Counted from the first letter of the stretch, positions 50,682 through 60,490 are shown. The stretch: 64,000 nt of DNA from Bacillota bacterium (GCA_023411715.1 JAEYOM010000183.1:1-64000), one strand, 5' to 3'. Translations and numbers: made by a program. The notes: generated from the sequence alone by a model not told the origin.

Positions 50682-52001
50682 ATGAGAAAAAAAATCGCAT
50701 TTATTGGTTCCGGCAGCTTCATCTTCACGCGGAACCTGGTTAGGGATATTCTTACCTATCCTGCTTTTACCGATTGCGAAATAGCATTGATGGATATAAA
50801 CGAAGAGAACCTGGAACGATCAAGACAGGCTGTTGAAAAAATTATAAGTTCAGGGAAATATCGGGCAAAAGTAACGTCTACGATGAACCGTGCCGAGGCG
50901 CTTGAAGGAGCTGACGGCGTACTTACGACTATTCAGGTGGGCGGCCGTGAAGCCGCCGTATGTGATATATCGATTCCCAAAGAATACGGCGTTTCATACG
51001 CTATTGGAGACACCCGCGGACCTGCCGGTATTTTCCGCTTTATGCGTACACTGCCGGCTATGCTGGAGATCCTGCACGACATTGAAAAATATTGCCCGAA
51101 CGCAGTATTTCTCAATTACACAAATCCAATGGCGATGCTCTGCCGGGCGATGCAGGGTGTTTCGAAGGTAACGCTCAGCGGACTCTGCCACAGTGTGCAG
51201 GAAACATCGATGATGCTGGCCCGATGGATAGACGCGCCACTTAATGAGATTACTTATACGTGTGCCGGCATCAACCACCAGGCTCATTACCTGGAATTCA
51301 AGTGGAACGGAAAGGATGCGTATCCCTTGATCCGTAAAGCCATTTCTGAGAGCCCGGAGATTATGAAGGAAGAACCGGTCCGAAATGAGATGTTCCTGCA
51401 TCTGGGCTATTACGTTACCGAGTCAAGTTTTCATAACTCCGAATATAACGCGTGGTTCCGCAAGCGCCCGGACCTGCTTGAAAAGTTTAATATAAGCCGA
51501 GATTGCCTTTCCTTCTTCAAGGAAATGGACAAAAAATCTAAAGAAGGCGAAGATTTCAGGACTACGGAATTTAAGAAATGGATGGGGGGTCCCATCGATT
51601 TGAAAAGAGGCCATGAATACGCCGCCTGTATCTTCAATGCGGTATTCGGAGATAACACGATGTTCGAGTTTAACGGCAACGTGCGAAACTTCGGCTTGAT
51701 CGACAATCTGCCGGAGGGCTGCTGTGTGGAAGTGCCGGTACTGGCCTCAAAAAAAGGCTTAAGCCCCATTCGTGTAGGCAAGCTTCCGCCTCAACTCGCC
51801 ATCCTGAACCAATTGAATGCCTCGTGCGAGGAACTGGCTGTCGAGGGCGCATTGGAAGGAGATCCGCAAAAGATCTATCATGCCTGTCTGTATGATCCTT
51901 TAACTTCAGCAGTATGCTCAATGCATGAAGTGAAGGAGATGGTTGACAGAATATTTGCCGCCGAGGTCCAGTGGTTGCCACAGTTCAAAACGTTAAGTTA
52001 G
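50682..52001 (+). CDS. GH4 family NAD/Mn-dependent glycosidase (alpha-galactosidase/alpha-galacturonidase type)
   Basis: A 439-residue glycosidase using NAD+ and a divalent metal through an oxidation-elimination mechanism. The Rossmann start is KIAFIGSGSFIFTRNLVRD. GDTRGPAGIFRFMRT near residue 110, NYTNPMAM near 145, the specificity motif GLCHSVQET near 167 and the metal His in CAGINHQAHYLEF near 195 follow. In GH4 a CHS motif goes with alpha-galactosidase and, in LplD, alpha-galacturonidase; alpha-glucosidases have CHE. Adjacency to an Lpl-type importer favours a galactose or galacturonate substrate. AAGGAGG precedes ATG. Confidence 0.88.
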   Translation: MRKKIAFIGSGSFIFTRNLVRDILTYPAFTDCEIALMDINEENLERSRQAVEKIISSGKYRAKVTSTMNRAEALEGADGVLTTIQVGGREAAVCDISIPKEYGVSYAIGDTRGPAGIFRFMRTLPAMLEILHDIEKYCPNAVFLNYTNPMAMLCRAMQGVSKVTLSGLCHSVQETSMMLARWIDAPLNEITYTCAGINHQAHYLEFKWNGKDAYPLIRKAISESPEIMKEEPVRNEMFLHLGYYVTESSFHNSEYNAWFRKRPDLLEKFNISRDCLSFFKEMDKKSKEGEDFRTTEFKKWMGGPIDLKRGHEYAACIFNAVFGDNTMFEFNGNVRNFGLIDNLPEGCCVEVPVLASKKGLSPIRVGKLPPQLAILNQLNASCEELAVEGALEGDPQKIYHACLYDPLTSAVCSMHEVKEMVDRIFAAEVQWLPQFKTLS

Positions 52002-52099
52002 CGCCTGGTAAAAAATACAAATTACTTCGTTGAATCAATCCGGTTGCGGCAGTACGCCCGGATGAGCTGAAGCTAATAAAATAAAGGAGGCAGAGCAAT

Positions 52100-53656
52100 A
52101 TGAAAATTGGAGTCATTGGAGCCAATGGAAAGGCCGGAAGCCTGATTTTAAAGGAAGCGGCGGGCCGCGGACACGAAGTAACCGCTATTGTGCGTGACAG
52201 GAAGAAGGCAGCGGACATGGGCTATGCCAAGATGTTGGAACGTGACTTGTTCGCTTTGAATGAGGATGACCTGAGAGACCTGGATGCTGTTGTCTGCGCC
52301 GTCAGCCTGCAGGTAAGCGGCGATATGGATCATCCATACCAAAAGGCAATGGATCACCTCGCCGGAGTGCTCGGAAATCTTCCAAACACCCGCCTTCTGG
52401 TGGTCGGCGGAGCGGCAAGCCTCTATACCGATCCACAGAAGAAGCACCAATTCCTTGAGCAGATACCCGAGAAGTGGCAGGCAGTGCCTGCGGATATGGC
52501 CAGGGCTTATGCAAGGCTTAGTGAAAGCAGCATCAACTGGACATTCTTTTCGCCTGCCGTCACGTTCGATCCAAAGGGCAGACGGACTGGAAAGTATACT
52601 ATAGGGAGCGATTATGTCATTACAAACGCTTCTAAGGAAAGTTACATCAGTTATGAGGACTACGCGATCGCGATGGTGGATGAAATCGAGAACAGGTTCC
52701 ATGAACGCAGGCGTTTCACTGCCGTTTCCGACAGTAAGCCCGAGGCTGCGGATAAAACCGGTGCGTCCCAGGCGGCTGAATTGCCGGCTAAACCTGAAAA
52801 ACGGGAGGACGGCTATTACGGCATAATGAAGGTAAAACCCGAGTTTTATGGCCTGTCCCGTTATCGTCCGCCCTTCAACTATGAACTTGCCGGTAAAAGT
52901 TTCAGGCTTGTTATGGACAAAGAAGAGGATTTCTATGTCAGTTTTCTGACAGGTAATACTCTTGAGTGGTCGAAGTTTTCCGGCGGGAAAATAGTGCGCG
53001 AAAACTACGAGTGCGCCAAGATCGACGAGTTGACCTATTTTGTCAATTTTGAACTGTCAGGATTTTCACCGCGCACCAATATATCGCTGATACTCGATAT
53101 GGAGCAGCGTCTTGTCACTTTTGTGAGAACGTATACAGGGTTCCATGAGAAATACCCCTATCTGGTCGAGAGCGATTATGACTTTGGCGCGATTGATATT
53201 GCCGGATTCCCGCTGCCTGCCAAACGGCACGGCTATACGACTGATCTTGTCGGCAAGAGGGTCCTCTGGAATTACGGCCCGAAGTTGTCCATTGTACATG
53301 TATACTACAATCCAAACTATATCCGCATCACCTTCCCGGCTGACCTCAAGTCTCAGGATTGGCGGGAGGATATCGAACGCTATCCCTATGACGAACCAAC
53401 TACCTATATTAAAATCAAAGACGGCATTTATGCTGTCAGCGTAATAGAGAAGAATAGATCGCGCAGGGGAGAAACCGGGAATAGTTTGCTTTTCCTGATG
53501 GATATGGTACGAGTGCACGATGTGGGCCGTTCTTTCGGCAATACTCCCTCAAGTTCGGGTGCGATACGTCCCGAGAACTATCTTTTTGCCGCCTATGGTG
53601 ATTTCGTCTATTCAGACGGGATTATAGAGTCAAAAAAGAATGTTTATATTGAGTAA
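52100..53656 (+). CDS. Fusion of an NAD(P)-binding Rossmann domain and a MoaF domain
   Basis: A 518-residue two-domain protein. Residues 1-212 are an atypical short-chain dehydrogenase of the NmrA/YwnB kind: KIGVIGANGKAGSLILKEAA with the GxxGxxG dinucleotide loop, LLVVGGAASLY, and NWTFFSPAVTFDPKG. A Lys/Pro/Ala-rich linker (about 213-245) leads to a MoaF domain (about 255-510): FNYELAGKSFRLVMDKEEDF, AKIDELTYFVNFELSGFSPR, DYDFGAIDIAGFPLPAKRHG and YTTDLVGKRVLWNYG. The MoaF part resembles the separate protein at 42411. A redox step coupled to the MoaF ligand is a reasonable guess. GGAGG precedes ATG at 52100. Confidence 0.87.
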   Translation: MKIGVIGANGKAGSLILKEAAGRGHEVTAIVRDRKKAADMGYAKMLERDLFALNEDDLRDLDAVVCAVSLQVSGDMDHPYQKAMDHLAGVLGNLPNTRLLVVGGAASLYTDPQKKHQFLEQIPEKWQAVPADMARAYARLSESSINWTFFSPAVTFDPKGRRTGKYTIGSDYVITNASKESYISYEDYAIAMVDEIENRFHERRRFTAVSDSKPEAADKTGASQAAELPAKPEKREDGYYGIMKVKPEFYGLSRYRPPFNYELAGKSFRLVMDKEEDFYVSFLTGNTLEWSKFSGGKIVRENYECAKIDELTYFVNFELSGFSPRTNISLILDMEQRLVTFVRTYTGFHEKYPYLVESDYDFGAIDIAGFPLPAKRHGYTTDLVGKRVLWNYGPKLSIVHVYYNPNYIRITFPADLKSQDWREDIERYPYDEPTTYIKIKDGIYAVSVIEKNRSRRGETGNSLLFLMDMVRVHDVGRSFGNTPSSSGAIRPENYLFAAYGDFVYSDGIIESKKNVYIE

Positions 53657-53686
53657 CGGTATAACATTACTCGAACCGGTAATGAA

Positions 53687-53722
53687 AATCGGGAGCGCAT
53701 TATAAAGGCTCCCGGTTTTTTT
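53687..53722 (+). terminator. Rho-independent terminator
   Basis: CGGGAGC at 53690-53696 pairs with GCTCCCG at 53708-53714, flanked by A residues and followed by a seven-T run. It ends the transcript from the GntR-type regulator through the Rossmann-MoaF gene. Confidence 0.9.
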
Positions 53723-53786
53723 AAGGCAGAACCAAGGTCGAAATTATTTTTTCTCAGGTTAGAACTGATCTTTGGAGGTGCTTGTT

Positions 53787-56144
53787 ATGGAAAATATTTA
53801 TCAGCTTCGCTATACAAAACCGGCCGACGCTTGGCACGACGCTATGCCGCTCGGCAACGGCAGACTTGGTGCGATGGTCTACGGACATACCTGTGTGGAG
53901 CGGATACAGCTAAACGACGACTCCCTATGGTACGGCACATTTATGGACCGGAATAATCCTTCGCTAAGGGAAAAGCTTCCGGAAATCCGAAGGCTTGTGC
54001 TTTCAGGTGACATCCGACGTGCCGAGGAGCTAATATTGCAGTACATGGCAGGTACGCCGGGCTGCATGCGCCACTATACGATGCTGGGCGAATTGGATAT
54101 GGCTCTGAACCAGCATTTGCCTTTCGCTATAGGCTGGCTGCCGAACAGTGCCGGCACTGAAGACTATTCCTCCAGCCTTGACCTTATGACAGGCGTGCTT
54201 ACTATCAACCATACGCAGGCCGGCGTCCGCTATCGCCGGGAGATGTTCATCAGCGCTCCGGCGCAAGTGATGTGCATCCGTCTTGGGTCCGATGTGGCCG
54301 GGGCTATCAACCTGGACATCATGATGAACCGCATCAGTATATCGGATGCGATGGCTGAAGATGACCGGAGGCCCGGACGGCGGGTTAGTGGCGGAGGCTG
54401 GCCTGCGCCCAATGCGGATTCAATCCGCACGGTTAACGATCATACGATTCTTATGCGCGGTCACGATTCTGAAGTGGAGTTTGCTGCGGCTGTGCGAATC
54501 GTGTGTGACGGTGAACTGCAGAATCCGTTTTCTCAGCTGCTCGCAAGGAATTGCGGAGAAGTCCTGCTGTACCTGGCATCTTCGACTTCCAACCATACGG
54601 ATGACCCGACCGCAGAAGTGCTTAAGATGCTGGATGCGGCAGAGCAAAAAGGCTATGACGCATTGCGCGAGGAGCACGTCAGGGACTTCTCCACTTTGAT
54701 GAAGCGTTGCATACTGGATTTGGGCCCATCTTCGGAGAAACCGACGGATGAAAGGCTTGACGGGGTTCGAAACGGTGGCGACGACCCTGCGCTGGCCGCG
54801 CTATATTTTCAATTCGGCCGTTACCTGATTGTATCCGGGGGTCGCGAGGGCAGTTCGGCGCTGAACCTGCAGGGCATATGGAACGCGGACTTCATGCCGA
54901 TGTGGGACAGCAAGTACACGGTAAATATCAATCTGCAGATGAACTATTGGCCCGTAGAGGTCTGCAACCTGTCGGAGCTGCACATGCCGCTTATGGAACT
55001 GCTTGAAAAGATGCAGGAAAGAGGCCGGGAAACTGCCCGTGTCATGTATGGTATGCGGGGCATGGTCTGTCATCACAACACGGACTACTACGGCGATTGC
55101 GCGCCGCAGGACTGGTACATGGCCGCAATGCCATGGGTGACCGGCGGAGCCTGGCTGGGCTTGCATGTATGGGAGCACTACCTTTACACAAGGGATGTGG
55201 AATTCCTGCGCAGGATGTATCCGATATTGCTCGACATGGCTCTGTTTTATCAGGATTTCCTGATGGAAGTGGATGGAAAGCTTGTTACATGCCCATCCGT
55301 ATCGCCGGAGAACAGGTACATTCTACCTGACGGATATGACACGCCCATTTGCGCGGCGCCTGCGATGGACAACCAGATATTGCGCGAGTTTTTTGCCGCC
55401 TGCATTGAAATACAGAGGCTTCTTGGTCTGGACCCGGAGCTTTCAGAAAGCTTTGCGGACATTATACCGAAGCTGCCGAAGGATAAAATCGGCTCAAAGG
55501 GACAATTGCTCGAATGGGACCGGGAATACCCGGAGCTCACGCCCGGTATGGGGCATATCTCGCATCTGTTCGCCTGTTACCCCGGGAATGGGATCAATTG
55601 GCGCGACACTCCGGAATTAATGCATGCCGTCAGAAGATCTCTGGAATTGCGTATGGAAAATGGCGCGGGTATGGGAGGCTGGCCGTTGGCTTGGTATATC
55701 AACGTGTTCGCCAGGCTGCAGGATAGCGAGATGACGGACAGAAATATCCGAAAAATGCTGACGAATTCCTCCGCACGCAACTTGCTCAACGCCAGGGGTG
55801 TTTTCCAGATTGACGGAAACCTGGGCGCTACGGCGGGCATTGCGGAATGCTTGCTGCAAAGCCATATTGCGCTGCATTTTCTGCCGGCGCTCCCTTCTTC
55901 ATGGAGGGAAGGCAGCATCACTGGCCTTCGTGCGCGCGGTGCGCTTGAGGTTGATATGAAGTGGAGGGATGGAAAGCTGTCGGAGGCGGTTGTCCGGCCG
56001 CAGTTCAACGAACCTATCGAGGTAGTCGGGGAAGTGTTGAAGGTGACTTGCGACGGCTTGACGGTACCCGTGGAGAAAACCGGAACAGGATTCGTGTTTT
56101 CCGCGGAAGGCGGCAGGATCTATAGGCTGACACCGCCTGATTGA
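53787..56144 (+). CDS. Glycoside hydrolase family 95 (alpha-L-fucosidase/alpha-L-galactosidase)
   Basis: A 785-residue cytoplasmic inverting enzyme. The N-terminal beta-sandwich opens with WHDAMPLGNGRLGAMVYG. The (alpha/alpha)6 barrel has the paired catalytic-base Asn residues in VNINLQMNYWPVEVCNLSEL near residue 375, the general acid Glu in CPSVSPENRY near 512, and the Asp in FQIDGNLGATAGIAE near 680, by analogy with Bifidobacterium AfcA. GH95 removes terminal alpha-1,2-fucose or L-galactose, for example from xyloglucan. I chose ATG at 53787, eight bases after GGAGGT; the in-frame TTG at 53772 overlaps that site. The start of a four-gene run. Confidence 0.93.
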   Translation: MENIYQLRYTKPADAWHDAMPLGNGRLGAMVYGHTCVERIQLNDDSLWYGTFMDRNNPSLREKLPEIRRLVLSGDIRRAEELILQYMAGTPGCMRHYTMLGELDMALNQHLPFAIGWLPNSAGTEDYSSSLDLMTGVLTINHTQAGVRYRREMFISAPAQVMCIRLGSDVAGAINLDIMMNRISISDAMAEDDRRPGRRVSGGGWPAPNADSIRTVNDHTILMRGHDSEVEFAAAVRIVCDGELQNPFSQLLARNCGEVLLYLASSTSNHTDDPTAEVLKMLDAAEQKGYDALREEHVRDFSTLMKRCILDLGPSSEKPTDERLDGVRNGGDDPALAALYFQFGRYLIVSGGREGSSALNLQGIWNADFMPMWDSKYTVNINLQMNYWPVEVCNLSELHMPLMELLEKMQERGRETARVMYGMRGMVCHHNTDYYGDCAPQDWYMAAMPWVTGGAWLGLHVWEHYLYTRDVEFLRRMYPILLDMALFYQDFLMEVDGKLVTCPSVSPENRYILPDGYDTPICAAPAMDNQILREFFAACIEIQRLLGLDPELSESFADIIPKLPKDKIGSKGQLLEWDREYPELTPGMGHISHLFACYPGNGINWRDTPELMHAVRRSLELRMENGAGMGGWPLAWYINVFARLQDSEMTDRNIRKMLTNSSARNLLNARGVFQIDGNLGATAGIAECLLQSHIALHFLPALPSSWREGSITGLRARGALEVDMKWRDGKLSEAVVRPQFNEPIEVVGEVLKVTCDGLTVPVEKTGTGFVFSAEGGRIYRLTPPD

Positions 56145-56214
56145 ATACATATGACTAAGCCGTTGTATCCGGCAGCAAATACAACGGAGAATAAGATTAT
56201 CTTCTGGAGCGGCT

Positions 56215-57501
56215 ATGATAAATATAATTCCTAATTTTGCGGACAGTATGAAAACTTCTTTCCGGCATGTACGGGGAAATGCCCGGGCTTGCCTGCTGAC
56301 ACAGCCATTGTGGTCGGTTGCGGCCAATCTTTTTACCCCTTACATGACGCTGTATATGCTTGCAGTGGGCTGTACAAACGATCAGGTGGGGCTTGTCAAC
56401 GCAATCGGAATGGTTATGGGCGTCTTCAACGCCATATTTGCAGGATGGATCACAGATCGTTTGGGAAGGCGCATAGCAAATGCGCTTGGAGATTTGTTCT
56501 GCTGGGTGCTGGCCTGCCTGATATGGGGTCTTTCTCAAAACTTTATATGGTTTATTGCCGCAGCCTGTGCCAACTCCTTCTCACGGGTCAGCGGTGTAGC
56601 CTGGAACTGCTCTTTGAGCGAGGACATATCTCCCGAACACCGGGTAAATATCTTTTGGTGGCTGAACATTGTAGCGACGCTTGCCGCATTTGTCACGCCG
56701 CTTATGAATCTGCTGATCAGGCCGTATGGTCTTGTTCCTGCGATGAGAGGGGTGCTTCTCGGCTCCTCGGCGCTGCTGGTAGTCGCCACATATATACGTT
56801 ACAGAATGATGCGTGAACTGCCGGTGGGACGGGCTCGTATGGAAGCCGCCCGCAGGGAATCCCCCTTTGCTGCACTGAAGGCCTATGCTCCGCTGCTTCG
56901 GCTGATATTTACCAACCCGCTGTTACTTATCTACATTCTATTACGAACGTTGTATTACGTACAGGCCGGTTTTAAGGGGACGTTCCAGCCAATAACCATT
57001 GTCCAGGGTCTGGGCTTTACAAGCGGGATAATCGGAACGCTCAACCTTATTACAGGCGCAATGATGCTGCTGACTCAGTTTCTGCTGCTGCCCAGGCTTC
57101 GGACGCTTTCTTCTGACAAAGCGCTGGCTGTTAGTTTTGCAATGATGACAGCAAGCATATTGATGCTGGTGTTCTCACCGGCACACTCGATGCTTCTGCT
57201 GATCCTAAGTACGGTACTTTCCGCTTCAGGTTCCGTTGTAACCGGTATGCTTGTGGATACCTCTCTGGCGAATGCCGTGCCGGACATGGAGCGGGCGCAG
57301 TTGCTGTCTCTTGTAACATTGCTGACAGTGACGCTCTCGGCGCCGTTAATGTGGCTGGGTGGAATTCTCTCAGGTATGCCTGATCTGGGACCGAGGCTGC
57401 CGATGGCTGTAATAGCTGCACTATTCGTGGTTTGCCTGGCGCTTCTGTGGATTGCGGAAAGGATAAAAAAGGGGAAGAACAGGAGGAGAGAAAATGATTG
57501 A
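56215..57501 (+). CDS. MFS family transporter
   Basis: A 428-residue permease with 12 helices. The MFS motif A appears as GWITDRLGRRIAN near residue 80, and a long central loop (about 200-225) separates the two six-helix bundles. It begins 70 bases after the GH95 gene, and its stop overlaps the GH31 start by 8 bases (ATGATTGA), so it is co-translated with glycosidases. A sugar or glycoside uptake role, or export of a hydrolysis product, is likely; the substrate is not readable. Confidence 0.88.
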   Translation: MINIIPNFADSMKTSFRHVRGNARACLLTQPLWSVAANLFTPYMTLYMLAVGCTNDQVGLVNAIGMVMGVFNAIFAGWITDRLGRRIANALGDLFCWVLACLIWGLSQNFIWFIAAACANSFSRVSGVAWNCSLSEDISPEHRVNIFWWLNIVATLAAFVTPLMNLLIRPYGLVPAMRGVLLGSSALLVVATYIRYRMMRELPVGRARMEAARRESPFAALKAYAPLLRLIFTNPLLLIYILLRTLYYVQAGFKGTFQPITIVQGLGFTSGIIGTLNLITGAMMLLTQFLLLPRLRTLSSDKALAVSFAMMTASILMLVFSPAHSMLLLILSTVLSASGSVVTGMLVDTSLANAVPDMERAQLLSLVTLLTVTLSAPLMWLGGILSGMPDLGPRLPMAVIAALFVVCLALLWIAERIKKGKNRRREND

Positions 57502-59953
57502 ATCTATTGAATATTTTCCTGATTATGTACTGCTGCATACAAGGAACGGGCTTCTGCGCCTTGAGCCATATCTGCCGTCAGTCGTGCGCATAACATACAC
57601 GCAAAGGGGAGATTTCAGGCAAACACCCAGCCGGATTGTGCTGCCGGATTGCAGGGTGACGGTGGACTGGGACGTGAAGGAAACGGACAGAGAGGTCTTG
57701 CTCATAACGGAGTTGCTGCAGATTCATGTGGATAAGCAGACTGGCGCGCTGTCATACCATGACTCGCAAGGGAACCTGCTGGTAAAGGAACCGGAGCGCG
57801 AGGGCCGGACACTGGAGGAAATCGAGGTATTCAGAACCGTGTATGATTCCTCGGATGAGGTGAAAACGGTAGGCGGTATTGACGGAATCAGATCTACGGT
57901 GCAGGGAGGCCGGAAGATATCGGACCGGAAGGCATATCACGGCAAGCTGGGATTCGTTTGGGACGAAAGAGAGGCGTTATATGGGCTCGGTTCACATGAA
58001 GAAGGGATGATGAGCCTTCGCGGACAACACCAATATCTGTACCAGGAAAACATGAAGGCCGTCGTCCCTGTGCTGGTTTCCACTAAAGGATACGGAATAC
58101 TGCTTGACTGCCAGTCGCTCATGACGTTTCACGACGATGCGTACGGATCTTATTTGTGGTGTGACGTTGTTGAAGAGCTGGATTATTATTTTATTTATGG
58201 CCCCGGTTTTGATAAAATCATTTCGAACTACCGCAGTATTACCGGTCAGGCGCCAATGCTGCCGAAATGGGCGTTCGGGTATATGCAGTCAAAGGAACGA
58301 TACCGTTCGCAGGAAGAACTGATTGAAATAGCCGAAGAATACCGGAGGCGTAGCATTCCGCTGGATACGCTTGTTTTGGACTGGCAGTCCTGGACCGGAA
58401 ATCTGTGGGGGCAGAAGACTCTTGACCCTGAACGTTTTCCGGACCCCGACGGTATGATGGATCGGCTTCATGAAATGAATATCCGTCTTATGATATCAGT
58501 CTGGCCGAACATGAGCGCCGGAGGTGACAATTACCGGGAGTTCCGGGAGCGGGGCCTGATGCTGGGAGATCATACGCATTACGACCCGTTCCGGAAGGAA
58601 GGCCGGGAGCTTTACTGGAAGCAGGCAAGAGAAGGTCTTTTCAAGCATGGGATTGACGCGTGGTGGTGCGACTGTTCCGAGCCGTTCGAGGCGGACTGGC
58701 GCGGTGTAGTGAAACCGGAGCCGGAGGAGCGCATGAGAATTAATACCGAGGAATCGAAAAAATACATCGATCCCGGAGAAATAAACGTATACTCGCTGTT
58801 GCATTCCCAAGCGATATATGAGGGTCAGAGGAAAACCACCGATCAAAAGCGTGTAGTAAACCTGACACGTTCGTCGTACGCAGGTCAGCACCGCTATTCT
58901 ACGATTACATGGTCGGGTGATATCTCGGCAAACTGGGAAACACTGAAAAGGCAGATCCCGGCGGGCCTCAACTTTTGCGCATCAGGAGAGCCGTACTGGA
59001 CGGTTGACATTGGTGCGTTCTTTGTCAGCGGCAGAAACAGGAACAAATATTTCAACAACGATCCGGCATTCCCTGTTCCATGGTTTATCGCGGGCGACTA
59101 TGACGACGGCTGCGATGATCTGGGATATCGGGAGCTATACGTAAGGTGGTTCCAATATGGAGCGTTTCTGCCGGTATTCCGATCCCACGGTACGGGCACG
59201 CCCAGGGAAATATGGCGCTTCGGAGAGCAAGGAGATGTGTTCTATGACACGCTGGTCAAATCCGTTCAACTGAGATACAGGCTGCTGCCGTATATTTACT
59301 CGCTGGCAGGCATGGTGACACATAACGGCTATACGATGATGAGGGCGCTTGCGTTTGATTTCGTAGAGGACGGCAATGTTTTCGATATTGATGACCAGTA
59401 TATGTTTGGCCCGGCGCTGATGGTATGCCCTGTGACGAAGCCGATGTATTATGCGGCGGGTTCGGATAAACTTAAGGATACTCCGAAGACCCGGGAGGTT
59501 TATTTCCCTGCGGGCAGCGATTGGTATGATTTCTGGACCGGTGAGCGTATTTGCGGCGGGCGGACGGTTTGCGTGGACGCGCCGCTTGATATAATTCCGC
59601 TTTATGTGAGGGCGGGTTCAGTTATCCCGATGGGTCCGGTTGTTCAGAATGCCTTCGAAAATCCGGGTACGCCTCTCGAATTGCGTATTTATCCCGGGAG
59701 CGATGGAGAATTCCTGTTCTATGACGACGCCGGGGACGGGTATTCCTATGAAGAAGGTGATTATTCGTTTACGAAGATCGTTTGGAACGACAGCCTTTCA
59801 GAGCTTACAGTTAAGCCGGCAGTAGGAAATCTCACGCTAATGCGGCAGTTCCGCGCCATAAAAGTAACAGACGGGGAAAGCGCGGACCTTAATGAGGCTG
59901 AACAAGCCATATCGATTCAATATGTCGGGAATATGACTAGATTGAGATTATAA
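57494..59953 (+). CDS. Glycoside hydrolase family 31 (alpha-xylosidase/alpha-glucosidase)
   Basis: An 819-residue retaining enzyme without signal peptide. The N-terminal galactose-mutarotase-like domain is followed by the barrel: LPKWAFGYMQSKERYRSQEE near residue 255, VLDWQSWTG near 295, nucleophile Asp in WWCDCSEPFEADWRG near 392, acid/base Asp in TWSGDISANWETL near 475 and WTVDIGAFF near 500. C-terminal beta domains (about 640-819) include PLYVRAGSVIPMGP. GH31 covers alpha-glucosidases and alpha-xylosidases; with GH95 and arabinofuranosidases nearby, alpha-xylosidase on xyloglucan fragments is attractive but unproven. The gene overlaps the MFS gene. Confidence 0.92.
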   Translation: MIESIEYFPDYVLLHTRNGLLRLEPYLPSVVRITYTQRGDFRQTPSRIVLPDCRVTVDWDVKETDREVLLITELLQIHVDKQTGALSYHDSQGNLLVKEPEREGRTLEEIEVFRTVYDSSDEVKTVGGIDGIRSTVQGGRKISDRKAYHGKLGFVWDEREALYGLGSHEEGMMSLRGQHQYLYQENMKAVVPVLVSTKGYGILLDCQSLMTFHDDAYGSYLWCDVVEELDYYFIYGPGFDKIISNYRSITGQAPMLPKWAFGYMQSKERYRSQEELIEIAEEYRRRSIPLDTLVLDWQSWTGNLWGQKTLDPERFPDPDGMMDRLHEMNIRLMISVWPNMSAGGDNYREFRERGLMLGDHTHYDPFRKEGRELYWKQAREGLFKHGIDAWWCDCSEPFEADWRGVVKPEPEERMRINTEESKKYIDPGEINVYSLLHSQAIYEGQRKTTDQKRVVNLTRSSYAGQHRYSTITWSGDISANWETLKRQIPAGLNFCASGEPYWTVDIGAFFVSGRNRNKYFNNDPAFPVPWFIAGDYDDGCDDLGYRELYVRWFQYGAFLPVFRSHGTGTPREIWRFGEQGDVFYDTLVKSVQLRYRLLPYIYSLAGMVTHNGYTMMRALAFDFVEDGNVFDIDDQYMFGPALMVCPVTKPMYYAAGSDKLKDTPKTREVYFPAGSDWYDFWTGERICGGRTVCVDAPLDIIPLYVRAGSVIPMGPVVQNAFENPGTPLELRIYPGSDGEFLFYDDAGDGYSYEEGDYSFTKIVWNDSLSELTVKPAVGNLTLMRQFRAIKVTDGESADLNEAEQAISIQYVGNMTRLRL

Positions 59954-60017
59954 TATGAAGAAGGACTTAAATGCGGATTAACTTTATCTAAAATATTTTT
60001 ATAAAAGGAGTGTTTTT

Positions 60018-60425
60018 ATGAAACGGATAGTGGATTTTATTAATGAAGCGCACGTAGGTTACTTTGCAACGGTGGAAGGCAGGCAGCCGCGTGTCCGCGC
60101 CTTTGGGTTCGGGTATTACGAAGACGGAAGATTCTGGTTTTGCACAAACAACACAAAAAAGGTATACGCTCAGCTCAAGGCTAATCCTTATGCCGAGGTT
60201 TTATTTACCAGACCGGATTTTTCACTGTACCTTCGATTGAGCGGCCATGTCGTTTTCGATACCAGCCTTGAGGCCAAGAAGAAGGTGATGGATGCGATGC
60301 CGGGCGTTGCCGCTCTGTACGGGAGCCCGGACAATCCTGTCTTCGAGGTGTTTTATATTGAGAATGGAGAGGCGGTGCTGGAGACATTTCCGGCGAAAGA
60401 ACCGGCTCATGTCGTTAAGTTCTAG
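60018..60425 (+). CDS. Pyridoxamine 5'-phosphate oxidase family (flavin-binding split-barrel) protein
   Basis: A 135-residue split-barrel protein. Marks are VDFINEAHVGYFATVEGRQP, PRVRAFGFGYYEDGRFWFCT, NTKKVYAQLKANPYAEVLFT and RLSGHVVFDTSLEAKKKVMD. Small members bind FMN, F420 or heme and reduce quinones, nitro groups or unknown substrates; true PdxH enzymes are longer. AAAGGAGTG precedes ATG. It follows the GH31 gene by 64 bases and may be the end of that operon. Function in the island is unknown. Confidence 0.85.
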   Translation: MKRIVDFINEAHVGYFATVEGRQPRVRAFGFGYYEDGRFWFCTNNTKKVYAQLKANPYAEVLFTRPDFSLYLRLSGHVVFDTSLEAKKKVMDAMPGVAALYGSPDNPVFEVFYIENGEAVLETFPAKEPAHVVKF

Positions 60426-60459
60426 ATTGTAACAGCCGGAACCGATTTGAGGCCGCCGC

Positions 60460-60490
60460 TGCAATCCGGCAGAAACGCTGCCGGGTTGCA
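60460..60490. terminator. Hairpin between convergent genes
   Basis: Thirteen-base stem TGCAATCCGGCAG (60460-60472) with CTGCCGGGTTGCA (60478-60490), one G-U pair, tight 5-base loop, no T run. The rest of the 217-base gap shows no other feature. Confidence 0.5.
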
